Assembly (NCBI GenBank): GCA_964410625.1
Contig: CAYPHY010000012.1
Coordinates: 1 to 64,000 of the forward strand
From: CAYPHY01 sp964410625
Lineage (GTDB): Bacteria; Chloroflexota; Anaerolineae; Promineifilales; Promineifilaceae
Length of the DNA: 64,000 nucleotides
Reading direction: 5' to 3'
The translations under genes were made by a program, and so were the position numbers. Below, one piece after another: positions 8,104 to 19,300 of this stretch. The number at the start of each line of letters is the position of its first letter. Within the stretch, counting starts at the first letter, position 1. Under the pieces are notes generated by a model, which saw nothing but the letters and a program-made list of their open reading frames with translations, did no database searches and was not told where the DNA came from.

Positions 8104-11100
8104 ATGATACAAAAACGCAAGATGATGGTGGTTGGTTTATTGGTTATTCTTCTAACCACTTTGTTAAATGGTGGAACGGCCGTTGCCGCGCCGCCGGTCA
8201 TTGCCTCTGACCAAGTCCTGACCATCCCTGAACACAGCCCCAACGGCAGCAGCCCAACCCCGGACACGATTCAAGCCACCGATCCAGAAGGGACAAACCT
8301 GACCTTTGCCGTCACAGGCGGCAGCGGTATGGGTGTGTTCGCGGTTGAAGCCTCCACCGGCAAGGTGACGGTAAGCAACAATAGCAACTTGGACCGTGAA
8401 ACCAATCCCAGCTTCACGTTGCAAATAGAGGTTACGGATGAGGCGATGGAGGTGGGCAACGGAACGGTCACCATTGCGCTATCCGATATATCGGATAACC
8501 CGCCGGTGATGGAGAACCAGACGTTCAATGTGGCCGAGCATAGCCCCAACGGCACAACGGTTGGCGCGATCAAATTTACCGACCTTGATACAAGCGACAC
8601 CTGGACCTTCACTGTCACTGGAGGGACAGGCCAGGGCGTCTTTAATGTGAACTCCAGCAATGGGATTATCTTTGTCAGTAATAACGCAACGCTGAACCAC
8701 GAAACCAACCCATCCTTCACGCTGAATGTGGAGATCAAGGACAAAGCAGGGGCTACCGACACGGCCACGATGACGATTAACGTCACCAACGTTAATGAGC
8801 CGCCGGTGGTCAATGACCAAAGCTTTTCCGTCAATGAGGATAGTGCGAATGGGACAGTCGTAGGCACGATTGTTGCCTCTGATCCAGACAGCGGCGACGA
8901 GCTGACCTTCGCCCTCTCCGGCACCCCTACCCCTCCCTTTGCCGTCAACCCATCCACCGGCCAACTAACTGTCTCCAACAGCAGCCAAATTAACACTGCC
9001 GGGACCAGCTTCGAATTCACGGTGACTGTCACCGATAAAGGCACTCTTTCTGATACAGCAACGATCACCGTAAACGTCACAGAGGTGAATGATGCACCGA
9101 CGACCTCCGGCATTGCTGATGTTAAGGTGAATAGGAATGCATCACCAACTACTATTAATCTCGCCGCCTCCTTCGCTGATGAGGAAGATGAAGATAGTGA
9201 GCTGGTCTATACCGTTCAAAACAACTCCAACGGCAGCCTCTTCGACTCCGTTGGGATCAGTGGCACAACCTTGACGTTGAACTATGCAGCCGGGACGAGT
9301 GGAACGGCCAATATCACCATTCGCGCCACCGACACGGGTGGGAAATTTGTAGAAACAACTTTTAAGGTAACAGTCAACGGCCCACCAACGGCCGCCAACA
9401 TACCCGATGTCAACGTCAATGAGGACGCGCCCAACACCCAGATCAACCTGCACAATGTGTTCAGCGACGTTGAAGACGCCGACACCGCGCTGGTCTATAC
9501 CATCCAAAACAACACGAATGAGAACCTCTTCACCAGTGTAGCGATCGATTCGCCAAATCTCGTCCTTGACTATGCTCCTAACGCCTTTGGTCAAGCGACG
9601 ATTACCGTGCGAGCGACGGACACAGGCGGCCTGTTTGCCGAAGCCACGGTGAAGGTGGTTGTCGCTCCGGTCAACGATACGCCAACCACCAGCGGTATCA
9701 GCGATGTGGAAGTGAACGAAGATGCGCCCAACACCGTCATCAATCTATACTCGTCGTTTAACGACGTCGAAGATGATGATGAGCAGATGACCTATGCAGT
9801 CGTCAACAACACGAATGAAGGGCTGTTCGATAACGTAAGCATTAGTAATGGATTGCTGACCCTGAACTATAAGAACAATGCGACCGGGGTGGCAAATATA
9901 ACCGTTCGCGCAACGGACACGGGAGGGGCGTCGGTCGAAACAACCTTTAAGGTAACCGTGCTTCCCACCAATGATCCGCCAACAATCGATCTGAATGGCA
10001 ACCAGTCAGGGACAGGGTTTAGCGCCGTATATAACACTAGCGGCGGGCCGGTCTTAATTGTCGGCAACAATCTGACGGTCAGTGATATTGATAGCTCGAC
10101 GATTCAATCGGCAACGATCACGATCAAGAATCGTCAAAATGGTTCATCGGAGCGATTGACCGTCAATACATCTGGCACAGATATTGAAGATTCTATAAAT
10201 AGTAATGTGTTGACGCTTACCGGACCGGACAGCCTGGCTAATTTTATCCAGGTGCTGCGAACGGTACGATATGAGAACGTATCACCTGATCCAGATCGGC
10301 GGGAACGACAAATCGGCTTTGTCGTTTGGGATGAAGAGTCAAAAAGCAACGAGGCGATCGCCACCGTCAATTTCATCAGCCCCGGCGTCACCATCCGTGT
10401 GACCGATGCCCAGGGGAATCGGATTCAGACCATCGAGAGTGGCAGCACGGCCGTCTTCAATGTTCGCATCACGAACAGTGGCGACACCCCATTGGCGAAT
10501 ATCAAAGTCAGTGCCCCGCAAGCGCCAGCGTGCGAGACGGAGCTTGATTTTTCTACTCTGGCAGTAGGCCAGAGCAGAAGCTACGCTTGCTTCAAAGAAA
10601 ATGTGACGGCGCGGTTTAATAATGCAGTCACTGTCACGGCCGAAGACGCCACAACCGGTGGCGAGGTGACGGCAAGTGATACGGCCGTTGTTCGTGTCGA
10701 AGACCCAGACATCCAATTCCTGGTCACGCCCGATCCCGGCTCATACACAATCCTCGTTGGTGGCAATGCGACTCTGGATGTGTATGTGAAAAATACCGGC
10801 CCGTCGGAGTTGCGTAATGTGACCGTGACCGGTCAAGTTCGCCATAACGGAAGTGATGAGTATGAACCTTTTTCCGCTTGTAACCGCGACATTGGTACAA
10901 TTCCTACTGAGGGGGTGGTCGAATACCAATGCACTCTACTCAACGTCCAACAAGGCTTTATAGTCGAGTTGATGGTGACAGCGCTGAGTGTGGCCGGAAA
11001 CACAACCATCGAGCAGTTTGACATTGCCGAAGTAGAAGTGCTCAGCCTGGAGGTTCAGGTTACCACAACGCCCTTTGAGGTTTTGGCCGGACAACCCACC

Positions 11101-12168
11101 GATGTCGTGTTTAACATCACAGTTCGCAACACCGGCAGCAAGGAGCTGTCGCTACAGAGCCTGTTCAGCATGAACACGCTGGGCCAAACGATTCATGGGG
11201 AGTTGACCAATTCCAATAATAACCTGGTAAAGGAGAATAGTTGCGCCGATGATGGCTCACCTCCTCTACTGGGACCTAATGGTGATGAATATTCTTGCCA
11301 ATATACGGCGAGAGTGACGGCTCAACCGCCCGCTTATACGGCCATTATCCGCGCCATTGCCGAAGACCTCGATGATCCGGCGGCCGAAGATGTGCAGGCC
11401 GAAGGCAATGTGACCATCTCTGTCTCCAGTGCACAGCCCGTCGAACTTACGTTGACAGCATCTCCCTCCAGCCTGGTCGAACCCGGTGGAACCGTCCGGC
11501 TGACGGCTTCGGTGCGCAATAATCAGTCTACGGCGATCACCTTACAGAGCCTGCGTGACTCCAAGCTTGGCAATCTGCATGACCGCGGCACTTGCAAGCT
11601 GCCACAGTCCATCGCAGCCAATAGCAGCTATAGCTGTGAATATGATGTCGTAATTAGCGACCTGGCGGCTGGTGATACCGTTACTCACGCAGTGACGGCC
11701 GTTAGCGGCAGCCAATCTTATAATGATGATGTGGTAATCACCATCACTTCTCGCCGGGAACGGCGCATCCTGTTGCCGGTGGTCACCGATGGCTATGTCG
11801 CTGGCGAACCGAACAACAGCTCCTGCGAGGCCCAGCCCATCGCCATCAACACTAATACCTTCTTCTTGCCCGATGATACAAGTGACTGGTATAGCTTTAC
11901 ATTAACGGAAGAGTCTGATGTCGTCGTGACACTGAGCAATCACGTTCCTGGGCAGGGCCAACTACTGCTCTATAGCAGCAATGATGAGGATTGTGCCCGT
12001 CCAAATTACATCAAGCATAATGGTGATACTTATCCACCAATCATCACCACGAGAGTGGTTGATTTAGGCATACAGCCGGAAGGAAATTATCTCATTTGGG
12101 TGCTGACTGATGTGAACTTTAACAGCGTCCAGCCTTATACGTTGCGGGTAGACGCGACAGTGCCGTGA
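8104..12168 (+). CDS. Giant secreted surface protein with cadherin-like and DUF11-like repeats
   Basis: A 1354-aa exported protein. ATG 8104 follows GGAGAGG, and the signal peptide ends near AVAAPP. In order: three cadherin-like repeats (about 8200-9090) with ATDPEG/ASDPDSGDE calcium-type motifs and ETNPSFTL; three related repeats with VNEDAPNT and ITVRATDTGG (about 9100-9970); one PTIDLNG-type domain shared with the third surface protein (about 9975-10375); four DUF11-like conserved-repeat domains with paired Cys (about 10380-11750). After RRILLPVV comes a C-terminal domain (EPNNSSCEAQPI ... DDTSDWYSFTL) shared with the two other surface proteins. It is probably a Ca2+-stiffened adhesin or sheath component. 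The exact function is unknown. Confidence 0.8.
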   Translation: MIQKRKMMVVGLLVILLTTLLNGGTAVAAPPVIASDQVLTIPEHSPNGSSPTPDTIQATDPEGTNLTFAVTGGSGMGVFAVEASTGKVTVSNNSNLDRETNPSFTLQIEVTDEAMEVGNGTVTIALSDISDNPPVMENQTFNVAEHSPNGTTVGAIKFTDLDTSDTWTFTVTGGTGQGVFNVNSSNGIIFVSNNATLNHETNPSFTLNVEIKDKAGATDTATMTINVTNVNEPPVVNDQSFSVNEDSANGTVVGTIVASDPDSGDELTFALSGTPTPPFAVNPSTGQLTVSNSSQINTAGTSFEFTVTVTDKGTLSDTATITVNVTEVNDAPTTSGIADVKVNRNASPTTINLAASFADEEDEDSELVYTVQNNSNGSLFDSVGISGTTLTLNYAAGTSGTANITIRATDTGGKFVETTFKVTVNGPPTAANIPDVNVNEDAPNTQINLHNVFSDVEDADTALVYTIQNNTNENLFTSVAIDSPNLVLDYAPNAFGQATITVRATDTGGLFAEATVKVVVAPVNDTPTTSGISDVEVNEDAPNTVINLYSSFNDVEDDDEQMTYAVVNNTNEGLFDNVSISNGLLTLNYKNNATGVANITVRATDTGGASVETTFKVTVLPTNDPPTIDLNGNQSGTGFSAVYNTSGGPVLIVGNNLTVSDIDSSTIQSATITIKNRQNGSSERLTVNTSGTDIEDSINSNVLTLTGPDSLANFIQVLRTVRYENVSPDPDRRERQIGFVVWDEESKSNEAIATVNFISPGVTIRVTDAQGNRIQTIESGSTAVFNVRITNSGDTPLANIKVSAPQAPACETELDFSTLAVGQSRSYACFKENVTARFNNAVTVTAEDATTGGEVTASDTAVVRVEDPDIQFLVTPDPGSYTILVGGNATLDVYVKNTGPSELRNVTVTGQVRHNGSDEYEPFSACNRDIGTIPTEGVVEYQCTLLNVQQGFIVELMVTALSVAGNTTIEQFDIAEVEVLSLEVQVTTTPFEVLAGQPTDVVFNITVRNTGSKELSLQSLFSMNTLGQTIHGELTNSNNNLVKENSCADDGSPPLLGPNGDEYSCQYTARVTAQPPAYTAIIRAIAEDLDDPAAEDVQAEGNVTISVSSAQPVELTLTASPSSLVEPGGTVRLTASVRNNQSTAITLQSLRDSKLGNLHDRGTCKLPQSIAANSSYSCEYDVVISDLAAGDTVTHAVTAVSGSQSYNDDVVITITSRRERRILLPVVTDGYVAGEPNNSSCEAQPIAINTNTFFLPDDTSDWYSFTLTEESDVVVTLSNHVPGQGQLLLYSSNDEDCARPNYIKHNGDTYPPIITTRVVDLGIQPEGNYLIWVLTDVNFNSVQPYTLRVDATVP

Positions 12169-12235
12169 ATCGAGCGCTTAGCGAATTAGAGCTTGGAGAT
12201 TAGCAAGCAGGTGATTTCAGTAATAACGTCATGCT

Positions 12236-12303
12236 GAGTGGAGTGAAGCATCCCCGGTACGTGGCCGTGTAAAGACCATTGAAAGGGATGCTTCACTCCG
12301 CTC
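12236..12303. repeat. Long imperfect hairpin of the GTCATGCTGAG type
   Basis: The arms GAGTGGAGTGAAGCATCCC (12236-12254) and GGGATGCTTCACTCCGCTC (12285-12303) pair at 18 of 19 positions. The motif ATGCTGAGTGGAGTGAAGCAT resembles a dispersed repeat I know from many environmental bacterial genomes. It lies between two surface-protein genes and could act as a terminator or mRNA stabiliser. Confidence 0.65.
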
Positions 12304-12436
12304 AAAGTGGCAGGCAGGGGTCGTTTGAAACACCGTACTAGAAGCTTGGGGGATAGACGAGTGGGGAATGGGAGTGTGTGATGGTTGTTTAAGATAGATC
12401 GCTCATCTAGTTAGTCGAGAAGGAAGGGAAGTAGAA

Positions 12437-14314
12437 GTGCAAAGGAAGTATCGCGTTCCACCAGTCGGTCTGGTTTTGCTGTTGGCCTTATTGGTGGGCA
12501 TGACATGGTGGATAGCGCGGGGTTCGGCCGGAGTAGCGGCCGAGCCGCTAGACGACGAAACACCGCCAGAAAACGAACCGGCGGCCGTTGCCCATCTGAC
12601 CATCGCCCAAACACCGCGGCTACAGGAGAACGTCTCTGCCGGTGCCGATGTGGACTTCAGCGTAACCATCACCAATTCGGGAACGGTGCGGCTGGAAACT
12701 ATCTCTGTCACCAACAGCGTAGCAACTGATTGCAATCGCAACAATGCCGGGCCGCTAGACCCTGGCGCGACGAAAACCTATAGTTGCGAGGTTGATAATG
12801 TTAAAAGTAGCTTTCTGAATGTTGTCACCGCCGAAGGCAGCACGGCGACAGCGGGTGCAGTCACCAAGCAAACGGATGCCTTTGTGCAGGTGGCGCAACC
12901 GAACATATTAATTCTCAAACGGCCGGACACCCAAACCGTCACCCGCGGCTCCACTGCTCGCTTCACGATTGCTGTGCAGAACAGGTCAAACGAAATCTTG
13001 ACCAACGTGAGCATAACTGACAGTCAGGTCCCTGATTGTACTTTTGATCCCCCCCTGGGCTTCAATCTCGCTCCTGGCGAAAGTCGTGACTATCCTTGCA
13101 GCCTCCTCGATGTGCAGGCAGCATTTGCCAATGTAGCCATAGTCGAAGCGACGGCCTTAACTTCCGGTTCCACCATTTCGGCCGCTGATGTAGGCTGGGT
13201 CGAACTGCTCGATTTGCAAGCGACAATCCGCGGCAACCCCTCCAGCGTGCCGGAACCGGGAGCGCTGGTGACTTTTACCATAACTGTCAATAATAGCGGC
13301 AGCATCCCTCTGACTTTACGCTCCCTGGTAACGAATCAATTTGGGGACGTGATGATCCCCGGAAATCCATTGATCGAGGCTGGCAGCAATCGTTGCCTGC
13401 CCTCCACGACCTCTCCCTTCCTCGCTCCTTCCGGTGGCGTGTTTGAATGCTCCTTTGTAGCCTCAGTGGCGGGGCAGCCCTCCAATTTCAGCGTCATCCT
13501 GACCGCTGCGGCCGAAAGTGGAAGCGGCGAAGGAATCAGCGCGACCACCAATACGACCGTTACCATCACCGATCTCCCTTCATCAGTTACGGTCAATGTG
13601 ACGGCCGATCCCCCCTTCGTCCCTGCTCCGCGTGGCACAGTTACCTATTCGGTGCGCCTGGTGAATAGCAGTGAAGTGGACAGTATACGAATCAATAGCC
13701 TGCGCGACTCAATTTTGGGAGATTTGAATGGTCAGGGTGATTGTGCATTGCCCACCCCTCCGATCCCTGCGGGAGGCTCCTATCAATGTAGCTTTAGTGA
13801 TGAGCTGCGCGGGGAGGTAGGGGATACGATTGAACGGACGATCACGGCCACTGGGGTGGATGATGATCCCACCCCGAACCCCGTGAGCCATAGTCTGGTG
13901 GTCAGCGTAGGTATTACAGAAAGGGAAGCTGAGCAAATCTTTCTGTCCACAATTGCTGATGACGTTGTTGAGCCAAACAATTCCTGTACAGATGCTTACC
14001 CTGTGCACCTCAACTACCAATACCATTTCTTTGCCGAAGATTTTCAAGATGTCTACTACTTTAATCTGGAAGATACCCTGTCCGTTCGTGTGGAGATGAC
14101 GAATTTTGCCCCTCTTGCCGGACAGCTTGTTGTTTGGACAGGGGATGGCTGTGCGCTACAAACACCTCCTCTTGGCCGCAACCCAGATACCGCACTCAAC
14201 AAGACGGTTGACCTGGGTTCACGGCCGCCTGGATTCTATGTGATCCAGATTCTCAACGATGGGCCGAAGAACACCGGTGTGCCCTATGGTTTAATCGTGC
14301 GGACGGGGCCCTAA
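12437..14314 (+). CDS. Secreted or anchored surface protein with DUF11-like repeats
   Basis: A 625-aa protein starting at GTG 12437, which follows an AAGGAAGGGAAG purine tract. Residues about 7-24 form a signal peptide or signal anchor (VGLVLLLALLVGMTWWI). Four DUF11-like repeats follow (about 12590-13905), each with phrases such as FSVTITNSGTVRLE and paired Cys (PDCTF ... YPCSL). The protein ends with the same C-terminal domain as its neighbours (VEPNNSCTDAYPVHLNYQY, then YYFNLED, VDLGSRPPG). It reads like a shorter paralogue of the C-terminal half of the upstream 1354-aa protein, and is probably exposed on the cell envelope. Confidence 0.75.
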   Translation: MQRKYRVPPVGLVLLLALLVGMTWWIARGSAGVAAEPLDDETPPENEPAAVAHLTIAQTPRLQENVSAGADVDFSVTITNSGTVRLETISVTNSVATDCNRNNAGPLDPGATKTYSCEVDNVKSSFLNVVTAEGSTATAGAVTKQTDAFVQVAQPNILILKRPDTQTVTRGSTARFTIAVQNRSNEILTNVSITDSQVPDCTFDPPLGFNLAPGESRDYPCSLLDVQAAFANVAIVEATALTSGSTISAADVGWVELLDLQATIRGNPSSVPEPGALVTFTITVNNSGSIPLTLRSLVTNQFGDVMIPGNPLIEAGSNRCLPSTTSPFLAPSGGVFECSFVASVAGQPSNFSVILTAAAESGSGEGISATTNTTVTITDLPSSVTVNVTADPPFVPAPRGTVTYSVRLVNSSEVDSIRINSLRDSILGDLNGQGDCALPTPPIPAGGSYQCSFSDELRGEVGDTIERTITATGVDDDPTPNPVSHSLVVSVGITEREAEQIFLSTIADDVVEPNNSCTDAYPVHLNYQYHFFAEDFQDVYYFNLEDTLSVRVEMTNFAPLAGQLVVWTGDGCALQTPPLGRNPDTALNKTVDLGSRPPGFYVIQILNDGPKNTGVPYGLIVRTGP

Positions 14315-14530
14315 GTGATCTTAAGATTAATATTCATCTTGATGCGTTACACTCACAAAAAGGTTTTGCCGGGGACAATTGTGTTCAGATCAGGTATCCA
14401 AGCCTGTCGCTTATTTGAGGGAAAGATCGAAACAGCACAGAGAAGTAGTGAAGGCTGCGAATATCGGCGTCTGACAGATGGTAATAGCAGATGTAAATGG
14501 CGCAATTGTCTGTATGTGAGTGTAATATAG
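14315..14530 (+). other. Intergenic region between surface protein and second pseudokinase
   Basis: 216 bp with no convincing gene. A 71-codon frame happens to fill the gap exactly, but it has no domain, signal peptide or ribosome-binding site, so I do not call it. TGTAATATAG immediately before the next ATG could hold a -10 element for a leaderless transcript, but no -35 stands out. Confidence 0.35.
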
Positions 14531-16282
14531 ATGGCCGTAATTAGTTTATTTACGGAGCTAATTGATCAGTACAAGATCGAGCAACATTTAGCTCAAAAAT
14601 CTTATACCGATCTCTATCTGGCGTTTGATGTGGATGAGAATCGCCAGGTAGTGCTTGATGTCTTGCGCCCGGAGTTTGCCCGTGACGAGGTGTTTGCGCG
14701 TCACTTCATCAACCGTGCCAGGGCGATTGCCCAAATTCGCCACCCTAATATCACCCCTATCTACCAGGTCGGCCGCACCCCCGACAATCTGCCCTACGTC
14801 GCCCAGGCACGTATTGAGGGGTATTCGCTGGCCCAACGATTGGCGCAACTGGCAAACCAGGGCGCACCTGTGCATAGCATCTATACTTTGAAACTCGTGC
14901 GCCAACTGGCGGAAGCGCTCTTGCTGGCCGAGCGACTGGACATGTTCCATTATGAGTTGCAGCCGGCAAATGTCTTGTTAAAGAACGTCACCCAACAGAC
15001 GGATGACGCGCTGGTCTTGTGCGATCTCTTTATCCCACTCAATCCGGCCACCATTGAGAATGCCGGTGACAAGGCCCTCGCTTATCTTTCGCCGGAGCAG
15101 CGTGAGGGAAAAGAGGTAGACGCCGCCAGCCATGTCTATTCGCTGGGCGTGCTTTTATATGAAATGTTGGTCGGCCGTCCGCCAACGCGGCCGGTGCAGC
15201 TTTGGGAACCCGCCCTACGCGGACTGACCGCAGGGGCGACGATGCTCCAACGGGAACGGGACGATCTGGCGGCCGAGACTTATGCGCTGGTTGATCGCTG
15301 TCTGCGCCGCGAACCGCGCCGCCGCTTTCAAAGTATCCGCGAATTCATTGATGGAGTTGAGAACGCGATTGAGGCCGAACGGCTGCGCGTCAGCAGCAGT
15401 ATGGGACAGGCGGCACAACATAGTCGCCGCCCCTGGGCCGTGATCCTCACGCTGGCCTTCTTAAGCCTGATCGTGATCGCCAGTTTTGCCATGTTACAAA
15501 GCAATAATGGCACACCGCCTCCTACCTCTGTGCCAACCATTTTGGCTGTGATCGCCGATGATCCGACCAACACAGTGGCAGCGGCCTATCCTTATCCGGC
15601 GGGTGAAGAAACGGCCGAGGCTGGCGGCGTGGTGCTGGATGTGCCAACGCGCACCCCGACAGAAAGCAGCGCCACCGCCGACACCCCAGAAGCGTCGGCT
15701 ACAGCAGCCACAGAGGCCACAGCCACGCAGAGCGCATCAGCCACACTCGCTCCAAGCCGGACGCCGCGAGCAACCATGAGTCCAACGGCGGGAGCAACCG
15801 CTACGGAAACGCCAACGCCGCAACCGGCCGTGCGGGTGATCGTCCCCTCGGCCAATATCCGTACCGGCCCCGGAACGGACTATCGCATTCTGGGGTTTTT
15901 GGTCGAAGATGAAGTGGTGAGTGTCCTGGCCTGGAATGGTGAAGGAGAAAACCCCTGGTACGTGGTCCTGACCCCCAATGATATGGTTGGCTGGCTGGCG
16001 GCAAGCGCCACGGAACCCGTCACCTCACCGATAGAGGATAATCCGTTGATTGTGGGTGGCGTGCCACCGGCGGCGACGATTCCGGCCGCCCCTTCGCCAA
16101 CGCCCACAGTGACGCCTTTGCCGACCTTCACGCCCTCTCCAACGCCGACGGGAACGGCCGCTCCGCCACCTATCCCTGATCCCGGTGAGGACGGTGGTGG
16201 CGATGATGGCGGCGGAGAGGTTGATCCGCAGCCCACAGACCCGCCCGAAATACCAACCGAAACGCCGCCACCATTACCTTAA
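14531..16282 (+). CDS. Membrane-anchored pseudokinase with SH3b domain
   Basis: A 583-aa protein. A cytoplasmic kinase-like domain (about 15-280) precedes one membrane segment (about 300-322, AVILTLAFLSLIVIASFAML), a Thr/Ala-rich linker, a bacterial SH3 domain (about 433-497, SANIRTGPGTDYRILGFL) and a proline-rich tail. Catalytic residues are lost more thoroughly than in the first pseudokinase. There is no glycine loop, the VAIK Lys is Asp43 (VVLDVL), the HRD Asp is Glu142 (FHYELQPANVLL), DFG is DLF, and the helix-F Asp is His (SHVYSLGV). The SPEQREGKE activation-segment end and YSLGVLLYEML keep the fold identifiable. It probably acts as a scaffold or sensor coupling the wall (SH3b) to the cytoplasm. 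Confidence 0.82.
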   Translation: MAVISLFTELIDQYKIEQHLAQKSYTDLYLAFDVDENRQVVLDVLRPEFARDEVFARHFINRARAIAQIRHPNITPIYQVGRTPDNLPYVAQARIEGYSLAQRLAQLANQGAPVHSIYTLKLVRQLAEALLLAERLDMFHYELQPANVLLKNVTQQTDDALVLCDLFIPLNPATIENAGDKALAYLSPEQREGKEVDAASHVYSLGVLLYEMLVGRPPTRPVQLWEPALRGLTAGATMLQRERDDLAAETYALVDRCLRREPRRRFQSIREFIDGVENAIEAERLRVSSSMGQAAQHSRRPWAVILTLAFLSLIVIASFAMLQSNNGTPPPTSVPTILAVIADDPTNTVAAAYPYPAGEETAEAGGVVLDVPTRTPTESSATADTPEASATAATEATATQSASATLAPSRTPRATMSPTAGATATETPTPQPAVRVIVPSANIRTGPGTDYRILGFLVEDEVVSVLAWNGEGENPWYVVLTPNDMVGWLAASATEPVTSPIEDNPLIVGGVPPAATIPAAPSPTPTVTPLPTFTPSPTPTGTAAPPPIPDPGEDGGGDDGGGEVDPQPTDPPEIPTETPPPLP

Positions 16283-16397
16283 TCGGCGGAAACGGTGTTT
16301 GTCTATTAGACCACGACTCACAAACAGAGGTTTTGTATAACTACGCGAAGTGTCAATGCCAATTCTAAAATCCACTGCGTGATTTGGCTCAGGAAAC

Positions 16398-19300
16398 ATG
16401 ATGAAAATAAATCGAGGCATCCGGGCGCTGGCCCTCCTGTGCATTATGGTGCCACCCTTTATTGTGCTGCTCGCCTTTGTCCATCTGGTTATGGCTCAAA
16501 CAGGCGTGCCGCCACTGTTAGATTTGAACGGCCCTACAGTAACCGGTATGGATTACTCCACCAACTATACCGAGGACGGCCCCCCCAGTGCGATTGTCAG
16601 TTCTACCGCCCTAACCATCGTAGACAGTGATAGCACCAACCTATCGTCGGCAACCATCCGCTTTAACCCACCTCCGCCGGATGGGAACCTGGAATCGTTG
16701 GCGGCCGATCCCAAGGGGACGGGGATTACCGTACAGGGATATAACAGCAACCAGGCCCGTCTGCGTTTGACCGGCAACACCTCTGTTGCCGCCTACCAGG
16801 AGGTGATGCGCACCCTCACCTACCTCAACACTTCCCAATCACCCGACCCCACAGACCGAAAAATCGAGTTGTTTGTGGTGGATAGCGATGGCAATCAAAG
16901 TGCGACGGCAGTCAGCACGGTTATTGTCCACCCGGTGAACGACGCGCCAGTTTTGGACAATAGTGGCGACATGGTGATGACCCCAATTAACGAAGATGAG
17001 GTTAATTCGCCCGGTAATGCCGTAGGGACGATCATCAAAAGTGCCGAACAGGGGGGCGCAGACCGGATCACCGATGTGGATAAGAACGCACTAGAGGGCT
17101 TTGCCGTCATTGAAGCGGCATCCGCCAATGGAACCTGGCAATACTTAGCCGATGGTGGGTCTAGCTGGCTCCCATTCACCGGGGTGTCGAACGAGAGCGC
17201 CGTCTTGTTAAACACCGGAGCCCGCATCCGCTTCGTTCCCAATCCCGGCTTCAGCGGCTCAGTCAGCTTCACCTTTCGCGCCTGGGACCAAACATCTGGT
17301 AGTAACGGGGAGACCGGAGTCAATGTTTCTGGTGAAAAAAATGGCGGTAAGACGGCTTTCAGTACAGCAACGGAAACGGTGGCGTTAACCGTTTTAACCG
17401 TCAACGATTTGCCAATTGTGGACCTAAACGGGCCAGAAGAAGGGCGGGATTATCGCACGAGCTTTGCCGAAAACAGCAGCCCTGTGCCGATAGCTTCTTC
17501 CAGCGCAACCGTCAGCGATGAAGATTCGACTTTGTTAGCGCGGATGGTGGTGATGCTGACAGATGCTCTGGACGGTGAGGCCGAAATGTTGGCCGCCAAT
17601 ACGCTGACAACGAGCATCACGGCCGAACCCTATAATCCCGAAACCGGCGTGCTGTTGTTGAATGGCCCTGATACAGTGAGCAACTTCCAGTTGGTCCTGC
17701 GCCAGATCGTCTATAACCACACCATGCCGGAGCCATCTTCTGGTAATCGTGTCGTTTTTGTCGTGGCTAACGACGGCGAGAATGACAGCCAGCCGGTCAG
17801 TAGCACCATCGCCGTGAACTTGATCAATACCGCCCCGGTGCTGAACGCCTCCGGCACATACCGGCTGAGCGATATTCCCGAAGACACGGCCGAGCCAGCC
17901 GGAAACGCCGTCCAGGAGATTATCGCCAGCGCAGGCGGCGACCCGATTACCGATCCTGATCCCGACGCCGAAGAGGGGATCGCCGTCACCGGTGTCAACG
18001 ACAGCAACGGCCGCTGGCAATATACCACCGGGACCACCTGGCTCGATTTTGGGGTTATTTCCGATACGGCGGCGGTGTTGCTCAATGCCGCCGCCCGCAT
18101 CCGCTATCTTCCCAACCCCAATTACAACGGGCCGGCAGGCAACCTGACCTTTCGTGCCTGGGACCTGACCACTGGAGCGAATGGGCAACGCAACGTGGAT
18201 GTATCCCGCAATGGCGGCTCAACCGCCTTCAGCAACGCATCGGCCGTCGCCACTTTGACCGTCACGCCGGTGAATGATCGGCCGAGCGCCACCCTCACCG
18301 ACAACATCACTCCCACCTATGTGGAAGATGCTGCGCCCGTACCCTTAATTAATGGCACATTGCAGCTAAGTGATGTAGATAATCCATTGCTCTCCTCAGC
18401 CACATTGACCATCACCAATCTGCTGGATGCAGGGGCGGAGTGGCTGCTGGTTGATACCAGTGGGACCAACATCGTCCCCACCTACCATGCTGAGAGCGGC
18501 GTGTTGCGTCTGGCCGGGCAAACAACGCTGGCAAACTATACTTCCGTGCTTAGAACCGTTGCCTATCGCAACTCATCGCAAGACCCAACTGAAGCGGAAC
18601 GGAGCATCGAAATGGTTGTTTCCGATGCGACGCTCTCCAGCACGGCCGTCGTGCTAAATGTCGCCGTGCAGCCGGTCAATGATCCGCCGGTCGTTGATCT
18701 CAATGGCGCAGGGTCGGGCATAGACTACGTAGGCGAGTTCATCATCAGATGGGGCCCTGCGCCCGCTGTTGATCAAAATTTGAGCGTTGTGGATGTAGAC
18801 AATACAACCTTGACCGGAGCAGTGGTCAAGATCGTCAACCCGCAGAATGGGGAAGCGGAACGACTGACGGCCGATACCAGTGCCACGCCCAACATCACCA
18901 GGGTTTTCGACCCGGACACCCATGAACTACATCTGACCGGCACAGACAGTGTTGCTAATTATCAATTGGTACTGCGAACCGTTCGTTACAACAATCTTTT
19001 GGACTCCCCCAATATGGCGGAGCGGCGGATTGAGTTTGTGCTTACAGATGGCTCGGCGACCAGTGCCGTTGCCAAAAGCACGCTCCATATTCGAGAAACG
19101 CCGATCAGCTTAGTCTATCTCCCCGTCCTGACTCCGGCACGCGGCGACGAACCAAATAACAGTTGTCCCGAAGCCCTGAGCATCAATACCAATCACTCCT
19201 ACTCCTTCCTCCCCAACGACGAAAATGATTGGTACTACTTTGATCTAGCCGTCGCACAGGATGTAACTGTGGAATTGACCAACTTTGTCCCGCGACAGGG

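Noticed and set aside
14315..14530. A 71-codon frame that exactly fills the gap between the second surface protein and the second pseudokinase
   Set aside because: No domain, no signal peptide, no ribosome-binding site and an odd composition; the exact fit is most simply chance.
5904..16282. Two active Ser/Thr protein kinases
   Set aside because: Key catalytic residues are replaced in both, so they are better called pseudokinases despite a clear kinase fold.
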